Shown here piece after piece: positions 44,977 through 53,186 of a DNA stretch of 64,000 nucleotides; within the stretch, counting starts at the first letter, position 1; every line of letters starts with the position of its first letter. The position numbers and the translations under genes were made by a program. The notes under the pieces were generated by a model that was given only the letters and a program-made list of their open reading frames with translations, searched no databases and was not told the origin of the DNA. The DNA is from Sporosarcina quadrami (GTDB taxonomy: Bacteria; Bacillota; Bacilli; Bacillales_A; Planococcaceae), in assembly GCF_014836615.1 (NCBI RefSeq), contig NZ_JACSQN010000009.1, positions 1-64,000 of the forward strand. Reading direction: 5' to 3'.

Positions 44977-45120
44977 AAGTCTTCTTCCTTTCAATGATCA
45001 TACGTTCAGTCTACCATATGACAAGCACTGATGCAGTCTGTAACATGCGTTTTTGCCTGGAACTTGCTATACTTGAATTATAAGCAACTTGAGATTGATT
45101 CAGAGAAGGGATGTAACGCA

Positions 45121-45813
45121 ATGGATGCTCATGCTATTCGCTCATTAATGGATATACAGGCCATGCAAACTCTTGGTTCCGTTCAGAATTTCGCTAACAG
45201 CCAGGAATCCAATTCATCGCTTTTCACGTCGATGATTAATGATTTACTTAAGGAAAGCACAGGAGAAGCTTCCGAGTTTGGCGCTCTTCCACAACAGTCT
45301 TTCGGCATGCTTGGTGGTCTTAAACAAATAGACGGTCTTCGCTACGATGGATTTAATGGTGTTTACATGCCTGCCAATCTATCAAATTCCCTGACTAACG
45401 TTAGAAACGAAGAACCAACTACTCATGACAGGCACTCTTATAATGATGTAATTAAGCAAGCTGCACAGATATACAAACTTCCTGAAAACCTTATCAAATC
45501 AGTTATAAAACAAGAATCCAATTTTAATAACACTGTCGTTAGTAAAGCTGGTGCAGCAGGCCTCATGCAACTCATGCCCGGAACTGCGAGACTGTTAGGT
45601 GTTACAGACAGCTTTGATCCTGAACAAAACATTATGGGCGGAGCAAAATATATCCGCCAAATGCTCGATCAATTCGGAAATGTAGAACTTGCACTGGCCG
45701 CCTACAATGCCGGTCCGGGAAACGTGAAAAAGTACGGCGGAATCCCACCATTTAAGGAAACGCAACAATATGTAACGAAAGTACTTAGCTATTATAATCG
45801 TTTTGAAATCTGA
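45121..45813 (+). CDS. yjbJ: Lytic transglycosylase YjbJ
   Basis: A 230-residue murein-cleaving enzyme with a C-terminal SLT domain (about 115-225). The catalytic Glu is in [17 protein letters not shown], followed by [18 protein letters not shown] and [20 protein letters not shown], all canonical. The N-terminal 110 residues are polar and low in conservation, with no classical signal peptide, as in B. subtilis YjbJ. Start is ATG 45121, preceded by AAGGGATG. Divergent from yjbL. Confidence 0.9.
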   Translation: MDAHAIRSLMDIQAMQTLGSVQNFANSQESNSSLFTSMINDLLKESTGEASEFGALPQQSFGMLGGLKQIDGLRYDGFNGVYMPANLSNSLTNVRNEEPTTHDRHSYNDVIKQAAQIYKLPENLIKSVIKQESNFNNTVVSKAGAAGLMQLMPGTARLLGVTDSFDPEQNIMGGAKYIRQMLDQFGNVELALAAYNAGPGNVKKYGGIPPFKETQQYVTKVLSYYNRFEI

Positions 45814-45905
45814 CAACATATGACTTACTTAAGGCAATATGTTTGTGAAAGACTTGTATGGTTGTTAAAATATCCATACAGTCAGAGCAAAGGAGATTGA
45901 CATAC

Positions 45906-46298
45906 ATGACTCGAAAACCTTTGATTCCTTATGAGGAAATCGGTGCTGAAAAGCTGTCGGAACTCATTGATCGTTTTTATGAAAAAGTGGCCGTCCACCC
46001 AGAGCTCTACCCGATTTTCCCTGAAGATCTGACGGAAACGGCACGTAAACAAATACAATTTCAAACACAATATTTAGGCGGACCGAACCTATTCACGGAA
46101 GAGCACGGCCATCCGATGATGAAAGCGCGTCATATGCCTTTTCCTATAACGCCTGCGCGGGCAAAAGCATGGCTCGCTTGTATGGCGGAAGCTATGGACG
46201 ATGTCGGATTGGAAGGACCTCTTCGTGAAGTGTATTATCAACGGCTCGCGTTAACCGCGAATCATATGGTGAATAGAAGCGAGGGGGAAGAGCAGTGA
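45906..46298 (+). CDS. yjbI: Group II truncated haemoglobin YjbI
   Basis: A 130-residue truncated haemoglobin of the trHbO type. The heme pocket contains FYEKVAVHPELYPIFPEDL, the QTQYLGGPNLFTEEHGHPMM segment and the proximal His in KARHMPFPIT; the G-helix Trp is in AKAWLACMAEAMDD. B. subtilis YjbI binds O2 tightly and has peroxidase activity; it is needed to protect or process partners in the same cluster. AAAGGAG precedes ATG 45906. Its stop overlaps the yjbH start by four bases. Confidence 0.93.
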   Translation: MTRKPLIPYEEIGAEKLSELIDRFYEKVAVHPELYPIFPEDLTETARKQIQFQTQYLGGPNLFTEEHGHPMMKARHMPFPITPARAKAWLACMAEAMDDVGLEGPLREVYYQRLALTANHMVNRSEGEEQ

Positions 46299-47101
46299 AT
46301 CGAGAGACCATGTTGGCAAACAGCATCACTTCATCCGTCCCACTGTCAAAGCCAATTGAAATCTATGTATTCGTAGACCCTTTATGCAGCAAGAGTTGGG
46401 CACTACAACCACTGCTTCGAAAATTACAAGTTGAATACGAGCGCTACTTTACGCTCAAGATTGCTTTACTCACTTCATTGCCAAAGATGAACTTGTCCCA
46501 TTTCGGCACTAAAGACGACGTCACATCTTGTGATAAGCAACATCCTGCATTCCCAAGCATTGCAATGAAAGCAGCTGAATTCCAAGGCAAACGTGCGGGT
46601 TTCCGCTTCCTCTCCAAGATTTTCGAATATACGTATTTGAAATCACGGAATGTCATGTCTTTTTCAGTTCTTGTCGAGATAGCTGAGAATCTTGGACTTG
46701 ACGTCGATGAGTTCGTAATGGACTTTTCATCCCCACATGTCATGCGTTCTTTGCAAGTGGACTTGTATTTAGCGAATGAAATGGAAGTACAAGACGCACC
46801 GTCGTTCGTTTTCTTCAATGAAAATATTGAAGATGAAGGATTGAAGGTGAACGGTCTTCATTCGTATGATATCTATCAGCAGATTCTTGAAGAGATGGTC
46901 GGGTATTCAATTACTCCTGACTCCCCTCCTACTCTCTCAGAGTTGTTTAAACGTTTCGATTCACTCGCGACGAATGAGATTGCGGAAATTTATCATATTC
47001 CCGAAAAAAATGCTGAACGCGAATTAAAAAAACAGCTACTTCTCCAAAATCTAGAGAGGCTGCCGTTTAAAGATCGTACGTTATGGCGCAGACGCAAATG
47101 A
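46295..47101 (+). CDS. spxH: ClpXP adaptor protein SpxH/YjbH
   Basis: A 268-residue DsbA/FrnE-like thioredoxin-fold adaptor that delivers Spx to ClpXP. The fold begins KPIEIYVFVDPLCSKSWALQ and continues with FLSKIFEYTYLKSRNVMSFS and VQDAPSFVFFNENI. The first active-site Cys (residue 31) is present but the second position of the usual CxxC is Ser34 (C-S-K-S). GTG start overlaps the yjbI stop (GTGA), so the two are translationally coupled. Its substrate Spx is encoded at 54150-54548. Confidence 0.92.
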   Translation: MNRETMLANSITSSVPLSKPIEIYVFVDPLCSKSWALQPLLRKLQVEYERYFTLKIALLTSLPKMNLSHFGTKDDVTSCDKQHPAFPSIAMKAAEFQGKRAGFRFLSKIFEYTYLKSRNVMSFSVLVEIAENLGLDVDEFVMDFSSPHVMRSLQVDLYLANEMEVQDAPSFVFFNENIEDEGLKVNGLHSYDIYQQILEEMVGYSITPDSPPTLSELFKRFDSLATNEIAEIYHIPEKNAERELKKQLLLQNLERLPFKDRTLWRRRK

Positions 47102-47121
47102 ATAACGCCCTTTTACTATAG

Positions 47122-47165
47122 ACCGGATGAAGAAAACACGTTGTTTTCTTCATCCGTTTTTTTAT
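47122..47165 (+). terminator. Terminator of the yjbJ-yjbI-yjbH transcript
   Basis: CGGATGAAGAAAACA and TGTTTTCTTCATCCG form a perfect 15-pair stem with a tiny loop, followed by TTTTTTTT. It marks the left border of the 47.1-49.6 kb island. Confidence 0.95.
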
Positions 47166-47169
47166 TCAA

Positions 47170-47229
47170 AAGCCGTTCTTCGTTACTGCTCCCGCTTATC
47201 CCCAAGAAGTCGCCGGCCTCCACTCCAAT
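47170..47229 (-). repeat. Partial copy of the GC-rich dispersed repeat (copy C)
   Basis: On the minus strand this reads GATTGGAGTGGAGGCCGGCG, then GGGATAAGCGGGAGCAG and TAACGAAGAACGGCTT. It aligns with the first third of copy B (49339 on), sharing TTGGAG.GGA, CGGxxGACT, GGGAT and the exact GTAACGAAGAACGGCTT. The other end is missing. Confidence 0.7.
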
Positions 47230-47336
47230 CAAATTAGCATGTAATACCAAGCAATCACCCCCGTTAATTTGAAATGGAACGGAAATTTGAATGCTTCCAA
47301 AACCAACATAATCGGCTTCATTTTCTATATTCATAC

Positions 47337-47975
47337 TCATAAAATCATTAAAGCAATAATAAGTGGAATTATAGATATTGCACTTGCAAATAAAACATAA
47401 TTCTTCCACCGTAACTGCGGTTGATAAAGAGGATTCATAATTTTTGCCAACTTATCTTTTAATTCATGAAGGCCTTCATTTAACCAAAAAATATGAGTTC
47501 CTATAATTGCTTCAAGTGTTTTCTCTTCCTTAAATCCGTATTTTTGTGATTCAGTAATAGATAGTTGAACATTTCCTTCTTTTTCAAGTCGCCTCAAAAG
47601 TTCCCTGATGATTGCATTAAGCATGTAAACATTGTCTACATCGTTATCCATTATTTCCTTATCCAAAAAAGGGGAAGCATATGCCATCTTCTCCCTGAAT
47701 GTATGGTCCACATTTCTCAAGCCTTCTTTTATTGTAGAACTAATTCCTTGGTCTGATTGGTTTCCGAGGGTCAATGTCTCAGCCGTCAATTCAAATATAT
47801 CTACAATAGTTAAATGCAAAGTATCAATTTTTCTTTCAAGATATTTCTCTTCACCTTTTCTATTTAAATTGGTCTTCCACATGAAATATTCTACGATTTT
47901 ATTAATAATCAAAACGATCAAAGTGGTTCCCGCAACAATAGCGGAACCTATTATAGGTATAAATTCTTTATCCAT
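47337..47975 (-). CDS. Membrane protein of unknown function, island gene 3
   Basis: A 212-residue protein with a helix at each end (about 7-29 and 190-211) and a long soluble helical middle rich in charged residues (RKGEEKYLERKIDTLHLTIV, IIRELLRRLEKEGNV). Both termini probably face the same side, with the middle in the cytoplasm. I recognise no family. AAGGAG precedes ATG 47975. It lies in the island between yjbH and pepF and is preceded by the GGGCCAA-centred motif. Confidence 0.65.
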   Translation of the reverse strand: MDKEFIPIIGSAIVAGTTLIVLIINKIVEYFMWKTNLNRKGEEKYLERKIDTLHLTIVDIFELTAETLTLGNQSDQGISSTIKEGLRNVDHTFREKMAYASPFLDKEIMDNDVDNVYMLNAIIRELLRRLEKEGNVQLSITESQKYGFKEEKTLEAIIGTHIFWLNEGLHELKDKLAKIMNPLYQPQLRWKNYVLFASAISIIPLIIALMIL

Positions 47976-48010
47976 TATTTTCTCCTTAAAATAGGCATTT
48001 CTGAACTCCA

Positions 48011-48027
48011 CAATCTTGGCCCTATTG
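48011..48027 (-). promoter_or_regulatory. GGGCCAA-centred imperfect palindrome upstream of island gene 3
   Basis: Minus strand CAATAGGGCCAAGATTG, 36 bases before the start codon at 47975. It matches the elements at 48444-48459 and 49105-49123, each in front of an unknown gene in the same orientation. A hairpin (TTTGCTT/AAGCAAA within GGG/CCC, 48035-48064) lies between it and the preceding gene. Confidence 0.6.
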
Positions 48028-48083
48028 CGGTATTGGGACATTTGCTTAGCAAGCAAACGCCCCCGATTGATTAATAATGCTGT

Positions 48084-48395
48084 TCACTTTCCATGATATT
48101 GTTTAACATGTATTTTGTGTTCAAAGACGTCAATGATGTGCGTAGATTCCTTATTTTTTAATTCCATTACATAAATACCGTCTTCAGTTTTTACTTGATA
48201 GAAATTACTACCAAGATATTTAATATTCTCTATTTCAGTCTCGTCATCAAGTAATGCTAATTTAACCTCGGGGTCCGCGAGTATCTTAGTGACTTTACTC
48301 TCTGCATTAAAATGATGGAGTAAATTATACGGGCTTATAAATGATAGGATTATAACCAACAGAATTACACCAAAAACGAATGAAAGTTTCTTCAC
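48084..48395 (-). CDS. Small membrane-anchored protein, island gene 2
   Basis: A 103-residue protein with one N-terminal hydrophobic helix (KKLSFVFGVILLVIILSFI), either an anchor or uncleaved signal, and an extracytoplasmic domain of about 75 residues predicted as beta-rich (NIKYLGSNFYQVKTEDGIYV). No family recognised. AGGAGG is seven bases before GTG 48395, clearly favouring it over upstream in-frame starts. It is followed after 20 bases by a hairpin without a long T tract. Confidence 0.6.
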   Translation of the reverse strand: MKKLSFVFGVILLVIILSFISPYNLLHHFNAESKVTKILADPEVKLALLDDETEIENIKYLGSNFYQVKTEDGIYVMELKNKESTHIIDVFEHKIHVKQYHGK

Positions 48396-48443
48396 ATCAT
48401 TACCTCCTGCAATTACTTCGGAATTTCCCAATAACTAATCCGA

Positions 48444-48459
48444 CAATTTGGCCCGTTTG
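48444..48459 (-). promoter_or_regulatory. GGGCCAA-centred motif upstream of island gene 2
   Basis: Minus strand CAAACGGGCCAAATTG, 49 bases before GTG 48395. The following TGTCGGA also resembles the TGTGGA after the copy at 48011-48027. The rest of 48460-48635 holds no gene. Confidence 0.6.
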
Positions 48460-48635
48460 AAGCACAACTCTTCTTTAATAACCGGAAACATTTCAATACT
48501 TTTAATTCCGATGGAGTCGGGCTGTGCAACTCCGACCATAAGTAATTAAATGTTGATGAAAACAAAAACATTGATCATACACATGCACTTAATCAAACTT
48601 GTATTTTTCCTCTACAACAGATTCCCATGAATTCA

Positions 48636-49040
48636 TCAAGGTGCAAAACCATAAAAAATTAGCGTAAAGATAAAAAAGGAAATAAAACTGACCGCCAGGA
48701 GGAACATCAGCCACAATAGATAAACAACAATTCGTACTCTATTGTTTTGAATTATTCCTTTCGCAAATTTAAACGTTACATAGGCGACGACAACAAACAC
48801 CGGGATAATGAAGAAATATGAAAACGTTCCTACCCAGTCACCCAAGGCTCGAAATCCCTCATGAGGTACAGGTCCCTGATACAGATGATACTCCCCTGTA
48901 ATTTTAGAGATTCCTGTTAAAAACAGGACAGATAACAAAGTAAAGTAAAGAATCAGCATAATTCTAACAATCCGCTTTTCTTTTAAAAGAAGTAGGTATA
49001 TCAAAATTAAAAATAGGATTAAAATGATAACCTTAAACAT
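48636..49040 (-). CDS. Four-helix membrane protein of unknown function, island gene 1
   Basis: A 134-residue protein with four predicted membrane helices (about 3-20, 27-45, 72-92 and 104-130) joined by a conserved-looking loop (GEYHLYQGPVPHEGFRALGD) facing outside or inside. No family recognised. AGGAGGTG precedes the ATG by about seven bases. It is the first of three co-directional unknown genes filling the space between yjbH and pepF. Confidence 0.6.
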   Translation of the reverse strand: MFKVIILILFLILIYLLLLKEKRIVRIMLILYFTLLSVLFLTGISKITGEYHLYQGPVPHEGFRALGDWVGTFSYFFIIPVFVVVAYVTFKFAKGIIQNNRVRIVVYLLWLMFLLAVSFISFFIFTLIFYGFAP

Positions 49041-49104
49041 AGTTTCACCTCCTACTTTATTAATTCAATAAAACGATATTGAAATTCTACCAGTATCATT
49101 CGCT

Positions 49105-49123
49105 CAATTTGGCCCTATTATTG
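49105..49123 (-). promoter_or_regulatory. GGGCCAA-centred motif upstream of island gene 1
   Basis: Minus strand CAATAATAGGGCCAAATTG, 65 bases before ATG 49040. Together with the two other copies it gives a shared element CAA..A.GGGCCAAATTG preceding all three island genes. Confidence 0.6.
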
Positions 49124-49149
49124 AATAAACTCTATATATAGTACTCTCT

Positions 49150-49278
49150 GTTGCTTGGAGTGCAGGCGCCGACTCCTGCGGGAACAGCGCGAGCTGAAGA
49201 CCCCACAGGAGCGTGCCCTTCGCGACGAGGAGGCTGAAGCCGTGCCCGCGGAAAGCGTGCGCCGGAACGCAAAGCAAC
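49150..49278 (+). repeat. GC-rich dispersed repeat, copy A
   Basis: Begins GTTGCTTGGAG and ends GCAAAGCAAC, giving imperfect terminal inverted repeats. Internal landmarks are GCCGACTCCTGCGGGAACAG, GCTGAAGACCCCACAGGAGC, GCGACGAGGAGGCTGAAGCC and CCCGCGGAAAGCGTG. It is the best-preserved copy in the window and far richer in G+C than its surroundings. It matches a short intergenic element I know from many Bacillales. It encodes no protein. Confidence 0.85.
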
Positions 49279-49338
49279 ATTTTATATATTGCATACTAGC
49301 CCGTTTCTTGAATATAGGCATTCTAATAAATACTCTCC

Positions 49339-49515
49339 GTTGCTTGGAGCGGAAGACGGACGACTCCGTAGGGATTAGTGAAAGCCGTAACGAAGAACGG
49401 CTTTTGCGAGACAAAGCGTTAGCTTTTCGAGCATATCTTTGCTCTCGCCTTAAGCCCCCGCAGTGATGCCAAGCCACACCCCTCGGAAAGCGTGCCATCT
49501 GGAGCGCAAAGCAAC
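49339..49515 (+). repeat. GC-rich dispersed repeat, copy B (diverged)
   Basis: Begins GTTGCTTGGAGCGGAAG and ends GGAGCGCAAAGCAAC, with the same terminal arms as copy A 60 bases away. The centre is rearranged (GTAACGAAGAACGGC, CCTCGGAAAGCGTG). Both copies are preceded by TACTCTCTG or TACTCTCCG and followed by ATTTTAT, so the flanks were duplicated too. Confidence 0.85.
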
Positions 49516-49649
49516 ATTTTATTTTACTTAGTACTTTCAAAAGTAACTTCATGAATACTTTAATCCCCTTCTTATATTCTTTAATACGTACTCAAAAACA
49601 GAAAGTTTCATTTTCCCCTACAAGAGGCACTATTACAAAAGAAAAATAA

Positions 49650-49692
49650 AAAAAGAGCATCCGCTCCTGGGGGAGAGGGATGCTCTTTATAA
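49650..49692 (-). terminator. Orphan terminator
   Basis: AAAGAGCATCC and GGATGCTCTTT arms with a 15-base loop, followed on the minus strand by TTTTTTTATTTTTC. No gene ends here: pepF already has its own terminator at 49960. The 270 A/T-rich bases between hold no convincing coding frame; a small RNA or a lost gene is possible. Confidence 0.7.
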
Positions 49693-49957
49693 AGGGAATG
49701 GGAGAAATGTTCACGTTCAAACAAAAGGGGTGTATGTTTGGTAAGTGATTTATTTCACAACCTTATCTTATCACGAAATAATAGTAACATCAACATTTCA
49801 CATAACATTTCACATGAATGTCACAAATAAAACACCTTATAAAACCCTTACCTATAAGATTACTAACATTGCAAATACAAACATAGACATTAGTTGGATA
49901 GATGAAAGCGCTTTCGATATAATTATATTAATATAACTAAATATCAGTGTAGAATGG

Positions 49958-50004
49958 AAAAACTGACTTAGCGTCGAATATGCTAAGTCAGTTCTATTTT
50001 TTCT
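49958..50004. terminator. Terminator of pepF
   Basis: AACTGACTTAGC and GCTAAGTCAGTT arms around GTCGAATAT, with TTTTTCC following on the minus strand and CTATTTTTTC on the plus strand. Lies just after the pepF stop. Confidence 0.9.
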
Positions 50005-50007
50005 AGA

Positions 50008-51828
50008 TTACTGTTTGTTCAACAATTCTTCCAACTCATTCAAACGTTCTTCAAACACACGGCATGCTTCTTCAATCGGCGTTGCACTTGTCATATCGAC
50101 GCCCGCTGCTTTTAACACTTCTATCGGATAATCAGAAGATCCCGCTTTTAGGAAGTTGTTAATGTAACGGTCGACAGCCGGTTGTCCTTCAGAAAGGATC
50201 TGGTGGCTAAGTGCTACTGCTGCACTGAAGCCTGTCGCGTATTGATATACATAGTAATTGTAGTAGAAGTGAGGAATTCGTGCCCACTCCAATGCGATTT
50301 CTTCGTCTTGCTCGACTGCATCGCCAAAGTACTTCTTGTTCAGTGAAGCATATTCTTCGGACAGTTTATCTGCAGTTAGCGCTACGCCGTCCTGGTCAAG
50401 TTTATGGATAAGATGCTCGAATTCAGCAAACATCGTCTGACGGAACACTGTACCACGGAATCCTTCAAGCCAGTGGTTCAGCAAGTAAATGCGTTTCTGT
50501 TCATCATCGATTGTTTTCAATAAGTGATCATTTAACAGAGCTTCGTTCACTGTTGAAGCAACTTCTGCTACGAAGATGGAGTACCCTGCATAGTTATATG
50601 GCTGGTTGTCACGAGAATAATAACTATGGACACTATGACCGAATTCATGCGCCAGAGTGAACATATTATCTACATTATCTTGCCAGTTCATTAAAATATA
50701 CGGGTTTGTTCCGTATGTTCCGGAAGAGTATGCGCCTGAACGCTTCCCTTTGTTTTCACGGACATCGACCCAGCGATTATCAAGACCTTCTTTGACGATA
50801 GATGCATACTCTTCACCTAAAGGATGGAAACTATCGAGCATTGTGTTCTTCGCTTCTTCATATGGCATTTTCATTTCAACGTCTTTTACCATTGGAGCGA
50901 ACATATCCCACATATGAAGTTCATTAAGTTCAAGAACCTTTTTGCGTAAAGCTACATAGCGATGGTGCAAACCGATATTTTTATTAATTGTTTCCAAAAG
51001 ATTATCGTACACTTGCTCAGGAATATGATTTTGAGACAATGCCGCCTCTCTTGCAGATGAGTAGTTGCGGATGTTCGCATTTACATTATGAGACTTTACG
51101 TTACCGCTTAGCGTGGACGCAAATGTGTTTTTAAACTCACCATACTTACTGTACATCGCTTTAAAAGCACCTTCACGGACAGAAGGATCAGAGCTCTCAA
51201 GGAAGCGGATATAGCGACCATGAGATAGTTCCACTTCTTCACCTTCTTCGTCTTTCACCATTGGGAACGTTAAATCAGCATTGTTCAGCATGCTGAATGT
51301 TTCAGACGGACTTCCTGTCACTTCACTCACTTGCGCGAGAAGAGCTTCCTGTTCTGCTGGAAGAATATGCGGACGATGAGCATTCATCGATTTAAATTCT
51401 TGCTTGTACAATTTCAATTTGTCATTATTCGTAACGAGGTCAGTTAGCTTTTCTTCTGAAATGGCCATTAGTTCTGGCGTAATGTATGAAAGCGCTGTCG
51501 ATACTTTGGCTACTAAAGACTTCGCTCTGCTTTCCATAGCCTGATAGAAACTATTTGTTGTATCTTGGTCACTTTTCAGATGTGCATACGTATAAACCTT
51601 GCTCAATTTTTCATAAATGCCGTCACGGAAAGTGAGCGCTTCATATAATGCTTCAGGGCTATCATTCAAAGTATCTTTGAATGAACCTGATTTTTCATTC
51701 ATTTTTTCGATTTCTTTGAATTCCTGTTCCCATGCGTCATCTGTTGCAAAAATATCTTCCAAGCGCCACGTCTCTTCCACTTTCACTTCGTCACGCGTTA
51801 ATACTTTGTTTTTAGAATCAGTTGTCAT
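50008..51828 (-). CDS. pepF: Oligoendopeptidase F (M3B metallopeptidase)
   Basis: A 606-residue cytoplasmic zinc endopeptidase that degrades oligopeptides of roughly 7-17 residues. The zinc site HEFGH is in MFTLAHEFGHSVHSYYSRDN, with the third ligand Glu in VAEVASTVNEALLNDHLL. The N-terminal PepF domain (about 1-200) and the SGAYSSGTYGTNPYILMNW substrate loop are normal. Order and orientation with coiA and mecA match B. subtilis. GGGAGG precedes the ATG. Confidence 0.96.
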   Translation of the reverse strand: MTTDSKNKVLTRDEVKVEETWRLEDIFATDDAWEQEFKEIEKMNEKSGSFKDTLNDSPEALYEALTFRDGIYEKLSKVYTYAHLKSDQDTTNSFYQAMESRAKSLVAKVSTALSYITPELMAISEEKLTDLVTNNDKLKLYKQEFKSMNAHRPHILPAEQEALLAQVSEVTGSPSETFSMLNNADLTFPMVKDEEGEEVELSHGRYIRFLESSDPSVREGAFKAMYSKYGEFKNTFASTLSGNVKSHNVNANIRNYSSAREAALSQNHIPEQVYDNLLETINKNIGLHHRYVALRKKVLELNELHMWDMFAPMVKDVEMKMPYEEAKNTMLDSFHPLGEEYASIVKEGLDNRWVDVRENKGKRSGAYSSGTYGTNPYILMNWQDNVDNMFTLAHEFGHSVHSYYSRDNQPYNYAGYSIFVAEVASTVNEALLNDHLLKTIDDEQKRIYLLNHWLEGFRGTVFRQTMFAEFEHLIHKLDQDGVALTADKLSEEYASLNKKYFGDAVEQDEEIALEWARIPHFYYNYYVYQYATGFSAAVALSHQILSEGQPAVDRYINNFLKAGSSDYPIEVLKAAGVDMTSATPIEEACRVFEERLNELEELLNKQ

Positions 51829-51879
51829 TCAAAATCCTCCCTATCCTATTGCTTCGTATATCGAATCTTTTTCATTGTC

Positions 51880-53034
51880 TCAATTTAACACTTCATTTGC
51901 AAGAAATCTCGCTGAAATTAGTTTCATTATCAAATTTTCATCATATTCAGTCTCCTTCGCATTAGAACCAAGCTTATATTGATTTAGAAAATTGATATAT
52001 TCTCGACATGCGGACACTTTTAAAGTCGTCGGATTTTTAAACTGTTTAACAAAACTTTCAATATCCCTATTCCTAATATGCGTAGGTTTCACGCCTCCTC
52101 TTCTCATAAAGTGAATTAGCCTGAGCTGCCAATCGTAATCTCCCTCCCTAAAAGCATCACTTTTATGTGTTGGGATTCCTATCCATTTAGGTAACTCGAC
52201 TGGTACGATTCTTAACTCATAGCAACTTCTGAGAAACGGATTTTGTACCCCTTTTCGATTCAACATGATACTTTGTTTTAAGCCTTTTTCCCGTAAAGCA
52301 TTGTAGTGGACAACATATGCATGTAACTGAGAACTTTCCAGTATGTTAGGTTGTGCAAAAGGGAACTGTTGAAACCGAATCGGAAGCGTTTGGTGCAAAC
52401 CAATATAGCGATGTCCGGCGACATGCATCAAATGGCTGAAGTAATGAAATGACTTTGTTTGGGGATTGAATGTAAGCAAACAATTGCCATCAGGGGGACT
52501 CTTTTGAATGAACCATTCCTGAAACTTTGAAAGCTGGACAATTCCGATGCCAAGGGGTTGATTGATGAGTTTCGCTGGTGTATGCAAAATCCATACGGGA
52601 TCCATTCCTATACGACGGAAACCTTCTGTACGTAATTGCAGTAGCGATAAGGGGATTGTGCTGCATTGAAATTCGATAGGGATTTGTACGTTTTGTGCTG
52701 TGACAAGCAAATCGGGCCGTTGGGCTATTTCCTGGATGACCGGTTCCAGGATGACGTGATCGGCTCGTGCACTTAAAAGTTGATACAATAAGCGCTTTCC
52801 ACTAAGATGTTGCGGGGACTCACCTTCTGCGAAAGCAGTTGTGCATGTAGAACGTTTCTGATGCGCAAAATGAGGAATGACAACGTCTCCTACCTTTAAG
52901 TGAACGATTTTCTCGCATTGAGGACAATAGAAATTCTCTGTCTGTCTCCATTCACGTAGCTCCGTCCGCCTATATTCCTCCGTCAATATAATGAGTTTTC
53001 CATCTTTTGTACAAGCAGTTAGTATGAGTCTCAC
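51880..53034 (-). CDS. coiA: Competence protein CoiA
   Basis: A 384-residue CoiA-like protein needed for DNA recombination during competence. The N-terminal zinc-binding part has NFYCPQCEKIVHLKVGDVVI and PHFAHQKRSTC; the nuclease-like core has ESPQHLSGKRLLYQLL and DLLVTAQNVQIPIEFQCSTI, where the Asp and Glu-x-Gln form a PD-(D/E)xK-type site. AAGGAG overlaps the GTG start at 53034, so the true start may be slightly downstream. Same strand as pepF and mecA, as in B. subtilis. Confidence 0.9.
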   Translation of the reverse strand: MRLILTACTKDGKLIILTEEYRRTELREWRQTENFYCPQCEKIVHLKVGDVVIPHFAHQKRSTCTTAFAEGESPQHLSGKRLLYQLLSARADHVILEPVIQEIAQRPDLLVTAQNVQIPIEFQCSTIPLSLLQLRTEGFRRIGMDPVWILHTPAKLINQPLGIGIVQLSKFQEWFIQKSPPDGNCLLTFNPQTKSFHYFSHLMHVAGHRYIGLHQTLPIRFQQFPFAQPNILESSQLHAYVVHYNALREKGLKQSIMLNRKGVQNPFLRSCYELRIVPVELPKWIGIPTHKSDAFREGDYDWQLRLIHFMRRGGVKPTHIRNRDIESFVKQFKNPTTLKVSACREYINFLNQYKLGSNAKETEYDENLIMKLISARFLANEVLN

Positions 53035-53186
53035 TCCTTCCGACTCAATTATACGAATCTACAGAATAGAATGCAAGTTAGTATGTTCTTTTTTAAAAAC
53101 AAAAAAGCCGTCACAACCCGTGGGAAGTGAGCAGCTATATTATTGAGTATTAGTCTAGCAAAGAATTGAAGAACTACCTATAAGAA

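Noticed and set aside
47116..47409. 97-codon minus-strand frame
   Set aside because: It overlaps the end of a better gene (47337-47975), runs through repeat copy C and the yjbH terminator, and has no ribosome site.
49118..49552. 144-codon minus-strand and 103-codon plus-strand frames in the GC-rich zone
   Set aside because: Both lie on repeat copies A and B; their Arg/Ser-rich products reflect composition. The plus frame reads GISESRNEERLL, mirrored in copy C, because the DNA is repeated.
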